Shown piece by piece: positions 1-6,395 of a stretch of 8,042 nt of DNA (positions are counted from its first letter, which is position 1; every line of letters begins with the position of its first letter). The stretch is from JBBSHJ01 sp038253135 (GTDB lineage: Bacteria; Actinomycetota; Actinomycetes; Mycobacteriales; QHCD01): assembly GCA_038253135.1 (NCBI GenBank), contig JBBSHJ010000122.1, forward strand, positions 1-8,042, in the 5' to 3' direction. The position numbers and the translations under genes are program-made. The notes beneath the pieces were generated by a model. The model searched no databases. It worked only from the letters and a program-made list of their open reading frames with translations, and was not told the DNA's origin.

Positions 1-1695
1 CTTGTCCCGCACCGAGGCCGGCACCAGGTCGGGATTGGGCAGGACGAAGTCGAGCAGGCTGATCTCGACCGCCCGTTTCTTCACCCTGGCGTCGACCTTG
101 ACGTAGGCCAGCTCGTGGAAGACCACGTCGCCGCTGGCCACTGCCCGCGGATCCATCACCTCGCGTGGGATCCGCCGCAGCCGCAGGTCGACTCCCCGGG
201 CCCGCGCCTCCTCCTGCACCAGCTCGTGCAGGCCCATGTCGAACTCCCAGCCGAGCACGTCCAGCGCCCGGTACCCGAGCGCGCCCGCCTCGTCGGCCGC
301 GTCCACGATCTCGGCCGCGCTGACCGGCGACTCGACCGATCCGACGTGCACGGCGCGTTGGCCGAGAGCGCCGTGCACGTACGTCGTGTCGGCGACCGGT
401 GTCGCGTGGTAGAGCTCGATCACGAAATCGAGATAGCGCCGCACCTGCTCACCGGTGGTCGCCTGCTGCCACACCTGCCGCTCGTAACGACCCAGGTTGG
501 CGACCACGAAGGGTTTGCAGCCGGAAATGCCGAGCAACCGCTTGCGGGTCGTGTGAACGGCGAACCGGCCGACGTCGCAGGCAATCCACCGCCGGCCCAG
601 CTTCTCGGCGACCGCCGCCGTCGTGCCCGACCCGACAAAACAATCGAGGACGATCGAGCCCTCGTCCGAGGAAGACTTGATGATCCGCTCGAGCAACGCC
701 TCCGGCTTCTGCGTGTCATAGCCAAGGCGCTCACCAGCGACTTGGTTGATCCGCTTGATGTCAGTCCAGATATCCCCCACAGGCATTCCACGCATCTTCT
801 TGAGATACCTCTTGTATTGTGGCCAGCCTCCCTTCTTCTTCGGCCAATAGATACCGCCAGCGCTGTCGAGCGCATCGAGCTTCTCAGTCGTGAACCGCCA
901 GTGGAGCCCCTTGGGTCGCGGATCGAAACCGCGCCATGGTTGGCCCGATGATCCTTCACGCGTACCTGCAGCGGTGAGATCTCCGGGCCAATAACGTTCG
1001 CCATCGCCGTCATCGAATCGGAAATACTGATCGACGTACTCCTGATCGTAGGGCTCGAAAGGCTGCTTCCAGATGTGACCATCTGCCTTTGAAAAGCACG
1101 CAATGACATCGTGGACGCCACCAAAGTCCTGCGTGTCAGCGTGCGCGGTCGTGCGTTTCCAGATGATCTCGGCGCGGAACTGGCCGGGGAAGATCTCGTC
1201 CAGCAGCACCCGGGCCCGGTGGCTGACGTTGGGCGCGAGGTGCAGGAAGAGCGAGCCTCGGTCGGAGAGCAGCTCGCGCAGCAGGATCAGCCGCGAGTAG
1301 AGCATCTGCAGATAGCTGTCCTCCCCCTTGCCCCAGGTGTCGCGGTAGGCCTTCTCCTCCACGACGGAGGCGATCTTGGCGAGATCCTGGTCGGCGGCGG
1401 CGCGGTCCTCGCCGACGGCGATGCGCACCTTATAGTCCTGCCGCGAGTCGAATGGCGGGTCGATGTAGACGAGATCGACCTGCCCGGCGTACCTATCAAC
1501 CAGCGAGGACAGCACGTGCAGGTTGTCCCCCCAGATCAGCTGGTTCTGCCAGCCGTCGTCGGCAACCACCCCAGCCTCGAGCAGCGTGCCCCGATCCGCG
1601 CGGGGAGCGTTGACCGTCTCGACGACCTGCAGCGGCAGGTGCAACCGAGGCACGTCAGCCGTCTTGCCGTCCCACTCCAGCCGAACTCCGCGCAC
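1..1695 (-). CDS. Beta-class site-specific DNA methyltransferase (type III Mod-like), C-terminus off the window edge
   Basis: Predicted to transfer a methyl group from S-adenosylmethionine to adenine N6 (less likely cytosine N4) in DNA. Reading leftward from the GTG at 1695, all 565 codons to the window edge are open, so the 3' end is missing. Catalytic motif IV, DPPF, is at residues 79-82 (in DLVYIDPPFDS). A QKPEALL motif is at 329-335, and the SAM-binding motif DCFVGSGTT at 351-359 is followed by WIACD at 370-374. Catalytic motif before SAM motif is the beta-class order used by type III Mod subunits. Residues from about 100 to 320 would include the target-recognition domain. The region after about 400 is a C-terminal extension with no motif I recognise. 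The GTG start is supported by GGAGG five bases upstream, and an in-frame TGA lies at 1747-1749. Class is sure. Whether it is an orphan, type III or another defence methylase cannot be decided without the DNA to the left. Confidence 0.9.
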   Translation of the reverse strand, partial: MRGVRLEWDGKTADVPRLHLPLQVVETVNAPRADRGTLLEAGVVADDGWQNQLIWGDNLHVLSSLVDRYAGQVDLVYIDPPFDSRQDYKVRIAVGEDRAAADQDLAKIASVVEEKAYRDTWGKGEDSYLQMLYSRLILLRELLSDRGSLFLHLAPNVSHRARVLLDEIFPGQFRAEIIWKRTTAHADTQDFGGVHDVIACFSKADGHIWKQPFEPYDQEYVDQYFRFDDGDGERYWPGDLTAAGTREGSSGQPWRGFDPRPKGLHWRFTTEKLDALDSAGGIYWPKKKGGWPQYKRYLKKMRGMPVGDIWTDIKRINQVAGERLGYDTQKPEALLERIIKSSSDEGSIVLDCFVGSGTTAAVAEKLGRRWIACDVGRFAVHTTRKRLLGISGCKPFVVANLGRYERQVWQQATTGEQVRRYLDFVIELYHATPVADTTYVHGALGQRAVHVGSVESPVSAAEIVDAADEAGALGYRALDVLGWEFDMGLHELVQEEARARGVDLRLRRIPREVMDPRAVASGDVVFHELAYVKVDARVKKRAVEISLLDFVLPNPDLVPASVRDK

Positions 1696-1700
1696 GCCAA

Positions 1701-1705
1701 CCTCC
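1701..1705 (-). promoter_or_regulatory. Shine-Dalgarno site that decides the methyltransferase GTG start
   Basis: GGAGG on the minus strand lies five bases before the GTG at 1693-1695. It fixes a non-ATG start in a frame whose first in-frame ATG is far inside the conserved catalytic domain. The only other upstream room is the short stretch back to the in-frame TGA at 1747-1749. Confidence 0.7.
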
Positions 1706-1716
1706 GAGTGCAGTTC

Positions 1717-1745
1717 CGTCCGGACGACACCGACGATACCGTCGG
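1717..1745. promoter_or_regulatory. Candidate operator dyads in the divergent 53-bp gap
   Basis: The gap between the methyltransferase start and the TPR-like gene start holds two inverted repeats. CGTCCGGACG at 1717-1726 is a perfect 10-bp palindrome. CCGACG-ATAC-CGTCGG at 1730-1745 has six-base arms around a four-base centre and overlaps the candidate -10 of the rightward gene. A regulator bound here could affect both directions. Short GC-rich palindromes are common by chance in such DNA, so this is suggestive only. Confidence 0.3.
1737..1742 (+). promoter_or_regulatory. Candidate -10 element, leaderless geometry, for the TPR-like gene
   Basis: TACCGT fits the actinobacterial -10 pattern TANNNT and ends six bases before the ATG at 1749. 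Transcription would then start at or next to the A of the ATG. No convincing ribosome binding site precedes this ATG, which agrees with a leaderless message. The -35 position shows only a weak TTCCGT at 1714-1719, 17 bp upstream. Confidence 0.35.
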
Positions 1746-1748
1746 ATC

Positions 1749-2303
1749 ATGCGGTTCCCGCGCGACATCGACGACTTCGACGGCCACGTGACCGTCCTCG
1801 CCCGTGCGCACGGCCCGGGCGCCGCCGCGGCGTACTGCCACGAGGTGCTTGCTGCCGACCGAATCCCCGCAACCATGAGCCGGGCCCATGCTCTCGTGCA
1901 GGCTGGCTGCTACCACGAGATGGCCAGCGAGCTGCAGGAGGCTCGGACCGCCTTCGCGGCAGCCGTCGACGACGGCGGCAGGTCCTATCCGGACGCCCGC
2001 TGTTACCTCGCCGGGTGGATGCTCGAGCATGGAGAAGAGGTCGCCGGACGACGGCTGGCCAAGGCGATCAGGGCGGACCGACCGGACGATTTCACGGTCT
2101 ACCGCCAGATCGGTGACGCCTTCGAGACGATCGGCGATCTCGCCGAGGCGACCCGGTGGCTCACCGCCGGTGCGACGCGGCATCTCGCGGAGCACGGACC
2201 GGGTCTCGGCACGTCCATGCTGCTGCTGGCCCGGCGCGGGGTGCGGCGCCTGCAAGGCTTCACCGAGGACGAATACGACCTGATGGTGGCGCCGCCTGCG
2301 TGA
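1749..2303 (+). CDS. TPR-like helical-repeat protein of unknown function
   Basis: A 184-residue soluble protein that I do not recognise as a named family. It has no signal peptide or membrane segment and is rich in Ala, Arg and Glu. Paired helices look like tetratricopeptide repeats: about 44-77 (SRAHALVQAGCYHEMASE and following), 83-110 (ARCYLAGWMLEHGEE) and 115-147 (FTVYRQIGDAFETIGDLAEA). The last segment, with its G/A/W-type spacing and acidic turn, is the most TPR-like. TPRs bind protein partners, so an adaptor or scaffold role is plausible but inferred. It is divergent from the methyltransferase by 53 bp. Its 3' end overlaps the end of the opposing ABC ATPase gene by 44 bp. Codon use is the high-GC type of its neighbours, which supports it as real. 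The start is chosen for the -10-like hexamer six bases upstream. Confidence 0.7.
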   Translation: MRFPRDIDDFDGHVTVLARAHGPGAAAAYCHEVLAADRIPATMSRAHALVQAGCYHEMASELQEARTAFAAAVDDGGRSYPDARCYLAGWMLEHGEEVAGRRLAKAIRADRPDDFTVYRQIGDAFETIGDLAEATRWLTAGATRHLAEHGPGLGTSMLLLARRGVRRLQGFTEDEYDLMVAPPA

Positions 2304-3324
2304 CCCGCTCGCCGAGCCAGCGGTCGTAGACGTCGGCCACCACGTCGTCGATGGACGCGCGTTGGGTCTCGACGTCGAGCAACGTCGCCAAGGCACCGGC
2401 CTGGTCGATCAACCCGGCGATCGGTACGTCGTTCGCGTCGAAGGCGTATTGGTGTCGGCCCCCGTCGCTGCGCACGAGGGTGGCACCGGTGAGCGCCGGC
2501 GGCTGCTCATCGGCGGTGACGAGGATAAGCCGCCGCGGGTCGCCGAGCTTCGTACGGAATTGGGAGAAGGCGCCGTCAAAGGCCAGCGCTCCGTGATTGA
2601 TCACGACCACCCGCGGGGCCAACGTTTCGAGATCGGGCATGTCGTGGCTGGTCACCAGCACGGTCATCCCGCGCTCGCGATTCATGTCGACGATGCTCTG
2701 CAGGACGCGCCTCTTGGCGAGCACGTCCAGCCCGAGCGTCGGCTCGTCGAGCAGCATCAGCTCCGGCTCGTTGATCAGCGCGAGACCGAGATCGGCGCGC
2801 ATCCGCTGCCCGAGGCTGAGCTCGCGCGCCATGCTGTGAAAGAAGTCGTCGAGCCCGAGCAGGTCCTTGACGAAGGACACCATGCGGTCATAGTCCGAGC
2901 GCTCGATCCCCCACACCACGCGCTTCCAGTCGAAGCTGGCGGCAACCGGGTGGTCCCACCACAATTCGGTGCGCTGGCCGAAGACCACGCTGATCCGGCT
3001 GACCAGCTCGATCCGTTGCCGCAGCGGGTGCAGACCGAGCACCCGCACCCGGCCCTGGTCCGGCGCCAGCAGTCCGGACAGGATCTTGATCGTCGTGCTC
3101 TTGCCGGCACCGTTGGGGCCGGCGTACGCGACGACCTCACCCCGGCCGATGCGCAGGCTCACGCCATCGAGCGCGGTGACCGTCTCGAAGGTCGGGCGCA
3201 CGAATCTCGCCAGCGCCTGCCCGATGTGCTCGGAGCGGCGCCGGCGCCGGTAGGTCTTCGTCACCTCGGCGAGCTCAACGACGGTGTCCGAAGCTGAGGT
3301 ATCGCTGCGATCCGATCTCGGCAT
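2260..3324 (-). CDS. ABC transporter ATP-binding protein (COG4586-like exporter ATPase)
   Basis: Cytoplasmic ATPase that should power the two membrane proteins encoded just upstream. Of 354 residues, the nucleotide-binding domain covers about 15-250. Walker A GPNGAGKST is at 69-77, the Q-loop VFGQRTELWWDHP has Gln117, the signature LSLGQ is at 169-173, Walker B ELMLLDEPT is at 188-196 with catalytic Glu194, and the H-loop His is 227. All catalytic residues are present. The Q-loop with its paired tryptophans, the extra C-terminal domain (about 260-345) and the pairing with two six-helix permeases fit the COG4586 group of ABC-2 exporters rather than importers. No binding protein is encoded nearby. 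It starts within the last 50 bp of the second permease gene, behind an AAGGGGG ten bases upstream of the ATG, so translation is probably coupled. The last 13 or so codons lie antisense to the end of the TPR-like gene. Substrate unknown. Confidence 0.93.
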   Translation of the reverse strand: MPRSDRSDTSASDTVVELAEVTKTYRRRRRSEHIGQALARFVRPTFETVTALDGVSLRIGRGEVVAYAGPNGAGKSTTIKILSGLLAPDQGRVRVLGLHPLRQRIELVSRISVVFGQRTELWWDHPVAASFDWKRVVWGIERSDYDRMVSFVKDLLGLDDFFHSMARELSLGQRMRADLGLALINEPELMLLDEPTLGLDVLAKRRVLQSIVDMNRERGMTVLVTSHDMPDLETLAPRVVVINHGALAFDGAFSQFRTKLGDPRRLILVTADEQPPALTGATLVRSDGGRHQYAFDANDVPIAGLIDQAGALATLLDVETQRASIDDVVADVYDRWLGERVTQAAPPSGRIRPR

Positions 3325-4117
3325 AGTGCGCCAACCCCCTTCTGAAGGTCAGGACGGCCAGGATGAGGAATACCGGCGCGGCCAGCGGTGTCGCGAGCGC
3401 ACCGAGGCCGGGCCCGCCGGGACCGGCCAGCTCGCGGGCCGGCAGCCAGGCCGTCAGCCCGACCGGTACGACGGTGACGAGCGTTGCCTGCAGCCCGGTG
3501 GCGACGACGTTCAGCGGCAGCGTCCCCAGCTGCAGGACCATCCGGTTGGTCGAGGAGCTGATCTCCTCCGCGGACATCGGCGCCCAGAAGGCGATCGCGC
3601 CCCAGATGACCTGGAAGGCCATCACGATGCCGCCCGAGGCGATCAGGTTGGCGACGAGGGCAATCACCCAGAGCGCGGTCACACCGGCCGGCAGGCGCGC
3701 GGCCGACCACCCCATGAACGCGCCCGCGATCACCAGCACCGACGGCTCGGAGAACGGCATGAAGCCCTCGGTGATGAAGGTGCGCCAGAACGGTTGCGGC
3801 TGCAGCAGCATGTGATCGAGCTGCCCGCGACCGATCCGCCGGCTGATCATCCGCAGGTTGTAGCCGAAGAAAATATTCAGTGCGCCGTTGACCGTCATCG
3901 CGTAGCCCAGCATGAAGAAGATCTGGTATTTGTCCCACTGGCCGATCCCGTTGAACCGCTGCGCCAGCAGCAACGACGTCGACACGACGGCGACGTTGAG
4001 TACGACGTCCGTGCCGATCTCGATCGCGGCGCTGCGGCGGCTGCGAATCAACGTGAGCAAGTTCATCCCGGCGTACTTCGACCACAGGCGCGTCAGCTCG
4101 CGCGCTCTACCCGCCAT
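3275..4117 (-). CDS. ABC-2 type exporter permease (COG3694-like)
   Basis: Integral membrane subunit of the exporter, 280 residues with about six hydrophobic segments: roughly 32-53, 65-85, 120-138, 143-180, 205-226 and 244-258. The segment RGQLDHMLLQPQPFW at 97-111, between the second and third segments, is typical of the ABC2_membrane_6 (DUF990) permeases. So is the C-terminal RGLAHYAEIGSQRY after the last helix. Length matches the family's usual 260-280 residues. It overlaps the first permease gene by 11 bp (4107-4117) and the ATPase gene by 50 bp (3275-3324), so the three are one transcript and probably translationally coupled. Only a weak GGTGAG precedes the ATG, as expected when ribosomes arrive from the upstream gene. 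Transporter subunit is near certain; direction of transport (export) rests on family membership. Confidence 0.88.
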   Translation of the reverse strand: MAGRARELTRLWSKYAGMNLLTLIRSRRSAAIEIGTDVVLNVAVVSTSLLLAQRFNGIGQWDKYQIFFMLGYAMTVNGALNIFFGYNLRMISRRIGRGQLDHMLLQPQPFWRTFITEGFMPFSEPSVLVIAGAFMGWSAARLPAGVTALWVIALVANLIASGGIVMAFQVIWGAIAFWAPMSAEEISSSTNRMVLQLGTLPLNVVATGLQATLVTVVPVGLTAWLPARELAGPGGPGLGALATPLAAPVFLILAVLTFRRGLAHYAEIGSQRYLSFGHRR

Positions 4118-4940
4118 GGCTCACCAGCCGCTCGCGGCTGGCTCGCCACATCCCTGCGGCGAGTGCCGTCATCACGGCCGCCCAGCCGGTCTGGACGAGG
4201 AGCAGCCGGGCAACGTGGCCGCTGCCGGTATAGATGAGCAGCGGCGCCGATCCCATCGACGCGAACGGCAGCCATTGAAAGATCGTCCCGAGACCCCACG
4301 GCAGGATCGCCAGCGGTATCACCGTGCCGGCCAGAACGGCGGCGATCGCGGCCCGGAGATTCGCGACCAGCCACGGCGCGAGGTCATAGACCGCCATCGC
4401 CAGAGCCAGGATGAAATCGATCGCCAGCCCGACGATGACCGACAGCGCGATCGCCGGTATGAAAGCGAAAAGGGCGCGGGCATCGGCCGGCAGTGGATCG
4501 ACTCCGAGCAGCGGCGCCAGCACGAGAATCGGGATGGACACCGACACGAATCCAAATGTCCACTGCCCGGCAACGTCGGCGATGATCTGCCCGACAACGG
4601 TGAACGGATAGACCATCTTGCTGACGATCGAGCCTTCCCATATCCAGTTGCCGAAGTCCGAGCCGGCGGACAGCTGTTCGGCGAAAAGCTCACCCACCAG
4701 CGTGTAGGTCAGCAACGTGCCGAGGCCGAAGCCGTTGGCCGTCTCGCCGTGGCCGAGGATCGAGCGCCACAATGCAAGGAGGACGACGACGCGCACGATC
4801 CGCAGCGCCGAATCGAGCAGCCGCAGCTTGCTGTCGCCGAGGGCGGCGATGGCCGAGAGCGAGAATGTCTTGCCGATCGCCCGCGCCTGCGGCCCGAGGC
4901 GACGGATCGACCCTGCGACAGGCCACGCCACGCTCGTCAT
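4107..4940 (-). CDS. ABC-2 type exporter permease (COG4587-like), first gene of operon
   Basis: The other membrane half of the exporter, 277 residues with about six hydrophobic segments: near 45-62, 72-90, 115-147, 157-182, 197-214 and 245-266. Residues 206-239, running from VIPLAILPWGLG through LPFASMGSAPLLIYTG, show the proline-rich block before the last helix that marks ABC2_membrane_6 permeases. It pairs with the next gene as a heterodimeric channel driven by the ATPase. The start ATG has GGAGG ten bases upstream, a slightly long spacing. It is the promoter-proximal gene, and the 134-bp stretch from 4941 to 5074 must hold the operon promoter. Relatives include uncharacterised drug or antibiotic exporters, but nothing here indicates the substrate. 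Confidence 0.87.
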   Translation of the reverse strand: MTSVAWPVAGSIRRLGPQARAIGKTFSLSAIAALGDSKLRLLDSALRIVRVVVLLALWRSILGHGETANGFGLGTLLTYTLVGELFAEQLSAGSDFGNWIWEGSIVSKMVYPFTVVGQIIADVAGQWTFGFVSVSIPILVLAPLLGVDPLPADARALFAFIPAIALSVIVGLAIDFILALAMAVYDLAPWLVANLRAAIAAVLAGTVIPLAILPWGLGTIFQWLPFASMGSAPLLIYTGSGHVARLLLVQTGWAAVMTALAAGMWRASRERLVSHGG

Positions 4941-4993
4941 GGCGAGTCGTCCTCCGTGCTGCGCGCCGGCCTGCGGATCATTCGGTCAGGGCC

Positions 4994-4999
4994 AGGCTA
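4994..4999 (-). promoter_or_regulatory. Candidate -10 element of the ABC exporter operon
   Basis: TAGCCT on the minus strand matches TANNNT and lies 53 bases before the first permease ATG, leaving a leader of about 47 nt that includes the GGAGG at 4951-4955. No recognisable -35 is found 16-19 bp upstream. The rest of the gap (4941-5074) shows no other structure or gene. Confidence 0.25.
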
Positions 5000-5074
5000 G
5001 TGATCGAGCCGGCTACCCGCCACCGCATTTGCCTACTCCCGCGCACACGAATCAGGCCGGCTGTGCCGCCGCAC

Positions 5075-5130
5075 GACTTGCCAGATCTGGCTGGGTCGCG
5101 GCGCGGAAACCCAACCAGAGGCGGCAAGTC
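5075..5130 (-). terminator. Hairpin just after metB, likely transcription terminator
   Basis: Two 22-base arms, 5075-5096 and 5109-5130, flank a 12-base loop. In the leftward RNA the outer eight pairs (GACTTGCC with GGCAAGTC) are perfect, three bases are unpaired on each side, and the inner eleven pairs contain one G-U. The hairpin begins six bases past the metB stop codon. There is no U-run, which is usual for actinobacterial terminators. It shares the sequence ACTTGCCGCCT with the hairpin after cbs. Confidence 0.6.
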
Positions 5131-5136
5131 GGCGCC

Positions 5137-6300
5137 TCAGCGGAGCGCCAGCTCGAGATCGGCGATCAGATCGTTAGCCGACTCGATACCTACCGAAATC
5201 CGCACCAGATCAGGGGGGACCTCCAGATCAGACCCGGTCACCGAGGCGTGCGTCATCCGCGCCGGATGCTCGATCAACGACTCGACACCACCCAGCGACT
5301 CTGCGAGCGTGAAGATCTGCGCACGCTCGCACACCTTGAGCGCGGCCTCCTCCCCGCCCTGCACGCGGAATGACACCATCCCCCCGAAGTCCTTCATCTG
5401 CCGGGCCGCCACGTCGTGGCCGGGGTGCTCGGGTCGGCCCGGGTAATAGACCTGCGACACTGCAGGGTGCCCGGTGAGCATGGCCACCACGTGCCGGGCG
5501 TTGGCGCAGTGCCGGTCCATCCGGGCCGCGAGCGTGCGTACGCCGCGCAGCGTCAGCCAGGCGTCGAAGGGCCCGGCGACGGCGCCGATCGCGTTCTGGT
5601 GGAAGCGCACGTCCTCGGCCAAGGCCGGATCCGCGACCACCACGGCGCCACCGACCACGTCGCTGTGCCCGCCGAGGTACTTCGTCGTCGAGTGCAGCAC
5701 GGCGTCCGCGCCGAGCGTCAACGGCCGCTGCAGGTACGGCGTACCGAAGGTGTTGTCGACGACCAGCAAGGCATCGCTTTCGTGCGCAAGGTCGGCGAGG
5801 GCGCCAATGTCGGCGATTCCGAGCAATGGATTGGTCGGCGTCTCGCACCACACCGCGCGGGTTTCCGGCCGGATCGCCGCGCGCACCGCCGCGAGGTCCG
5901 CCAGCGGGACCGCCGTGTGCTGGATCCCCCACCGCGACAGGACCCGTGCGATCAACCGGTAGGTGCCACCGTACGCGTCATCGGGGAGTACGACGTGCGA
6001 ACCGGGCCGGCAGATGGTCCGCAGCAGGGTGTCCTCGGCCGCGAGACCGGAGGCGAATGCGAACCCCGACCGCCCGGCCTCCAGCGCGGCCAGGCATTCC
6101 TCCAGCGCGGCACGGGTCGGATTTGCCGAGCGGCTGTATTCGTAGCCGCCACGCAGCCCGCCGACACCGTCCTGCTTGTAGGTTGAGGTCGCATAGATCG
6201 GCGGTACGACGGCCCCGGTCGTCGGGTCCGCCTCCTGCCCGGCGTGGATGGCCAGCGTCTCGAATCCATGCCGTGACGGCGCGGTCCCGGGGTTCGACAT
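5137..6300 (-). CDS. metB: Cystathionine gamma-synthase (PLP-dependent transsulfuration enzyme)
   Basis: Cytoplasmic enzyme that joins an activated homoserine ester to cysteine to give cystathionine. Close relatives can also split cystathionine (gamma-lyase). The 387 residues form a complete Cys/Met-metabolism PLP enzyme: YEYSRSANPTR at 53-63 (Tyr55 and Arg57 for the cofactor phosphate), ASGLAAED 83-90, DDAYGGTYR 107-115, Asp182 in VDNTFGTP, the Schiff-base Lys207 in HSTTKYLGGHSD, SLGGVESLIEHP 335-346, and Arg367 in LVRISVGIE for the substrate carboxylate. Sequence and length closely match mycobacterial MetB (about 388 residues). The ATG at 6300 gives that length and has TAACCT seven bases upstream. 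ATGs at 6318 and 6381 are in frame but add unconserved sequence, and the latter would run through a hairpin. It lies 95 bp after cbs. Synthase versus lyase activity cannot be settled from motifs alone. Confidence 0.93.
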   Translation of the reverse strand: MSNPGTAPSRHGFETLAIHAGQEADPTTGAVVPPIYATSTYKQDGVGGLRGGYEYSRSANPTRAALEECLAALEAGRSGFAFASGLAAEDTLLRTICRPGSHVVLPDDAYGGTYRLIARVLSRWGIQHTAVPLADLAAVRAAIRPETRAVWCETPTNPLLGIADIGALADLAHESDALLVVDNTFGTPYLQRPLTLGADAVLHSTTKYLGGHSDVVGGAVVVADPALAEDVRFHQNAIGAVAGPFDAWLTLRGVRTLAARMDRHCANARHVVAMLTGHPAVSQVYYPGRPEHPGHDVAARQMKDFGGMVSFRVQGGEEAALKVCERAQIFTLAESLGGVESLIEHPARMTHASVTGSDLEVPPDLVRISVGIESANDLIADLELALR

Positions 6301-6307
6301 GCCCTGG

Positions 6308-6313
6308 AGGTTA
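6308..6313 (-). promoter_or_regulatory. Candidate -10 element, leaderless geometry, for metB
   Basis: TAACCT on the minus strand fits TANNNT and lies seven bases before the chosen metB ATG. No usable ribosome binding site sits at normal spacing before that ATG, so an own promoter giving a leaderless message is plausible. If so, metB need not depend on read-through past the hairpin at 6324-6383. Confidence 0.35.
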
Positions 6314-6323
6314 CCCATCCGCG

Positions 6324-6383
6324 ACCTGCCGCCTTCCGCCGTGCCGGTGGATCGATTTCTCGTGACGGCAGAAGGCGGCAAGT
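6324..6383 (-). terminator. 19-bp-stem hairpin between cbs and metB (terminator or leader structure)
   Basis: Arms 6324-6342 and 6365-6383 enclose a 22-base loop. In the leftward RNA all 19 positions pair, two as G-U. Both imperfections would be C-A mismatches in a rightward RNA, so the structure suits leftward transcription. It starts 12 bases past the cbs stop codon and ends 23 bases before the metB ATG. It could end the cbs transcript or act as a cis-regulatory leader for metB. The metB-proximal arm holds the only AGG-type ribosome site that could serve the alternative ATG at 6318. There is no U-run. Confidence 0.55.
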
Positions 6384-6395
6384 GAACCGATCACC

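Noticed and set aside
1536..2396. Leftward 286-codon frame bridging the methylase and ABC genes
   Set aside because: It overlaps the methylase N-terminus, the TPR-like gene and the ATPase end in other frames. Its translation is Arg/Ser-rich and compositionally random.
2362..4237. Long rightward open frames opposite the ABC operon (2362-3297 and 3284-4237)
   Set aside because: They are antisense to genes with complete Walker and permease motifs. Their His/Arg/Gly/Asp-rich translations match no fold and reflect the high GC of third codon positions.
3912..5000. Rightward frame of 362 codons over the first permease
   Set aside because: Its translation is low-complexity Arg/Asp/Gln-rich and lies opposite a clear membrane protein gene.
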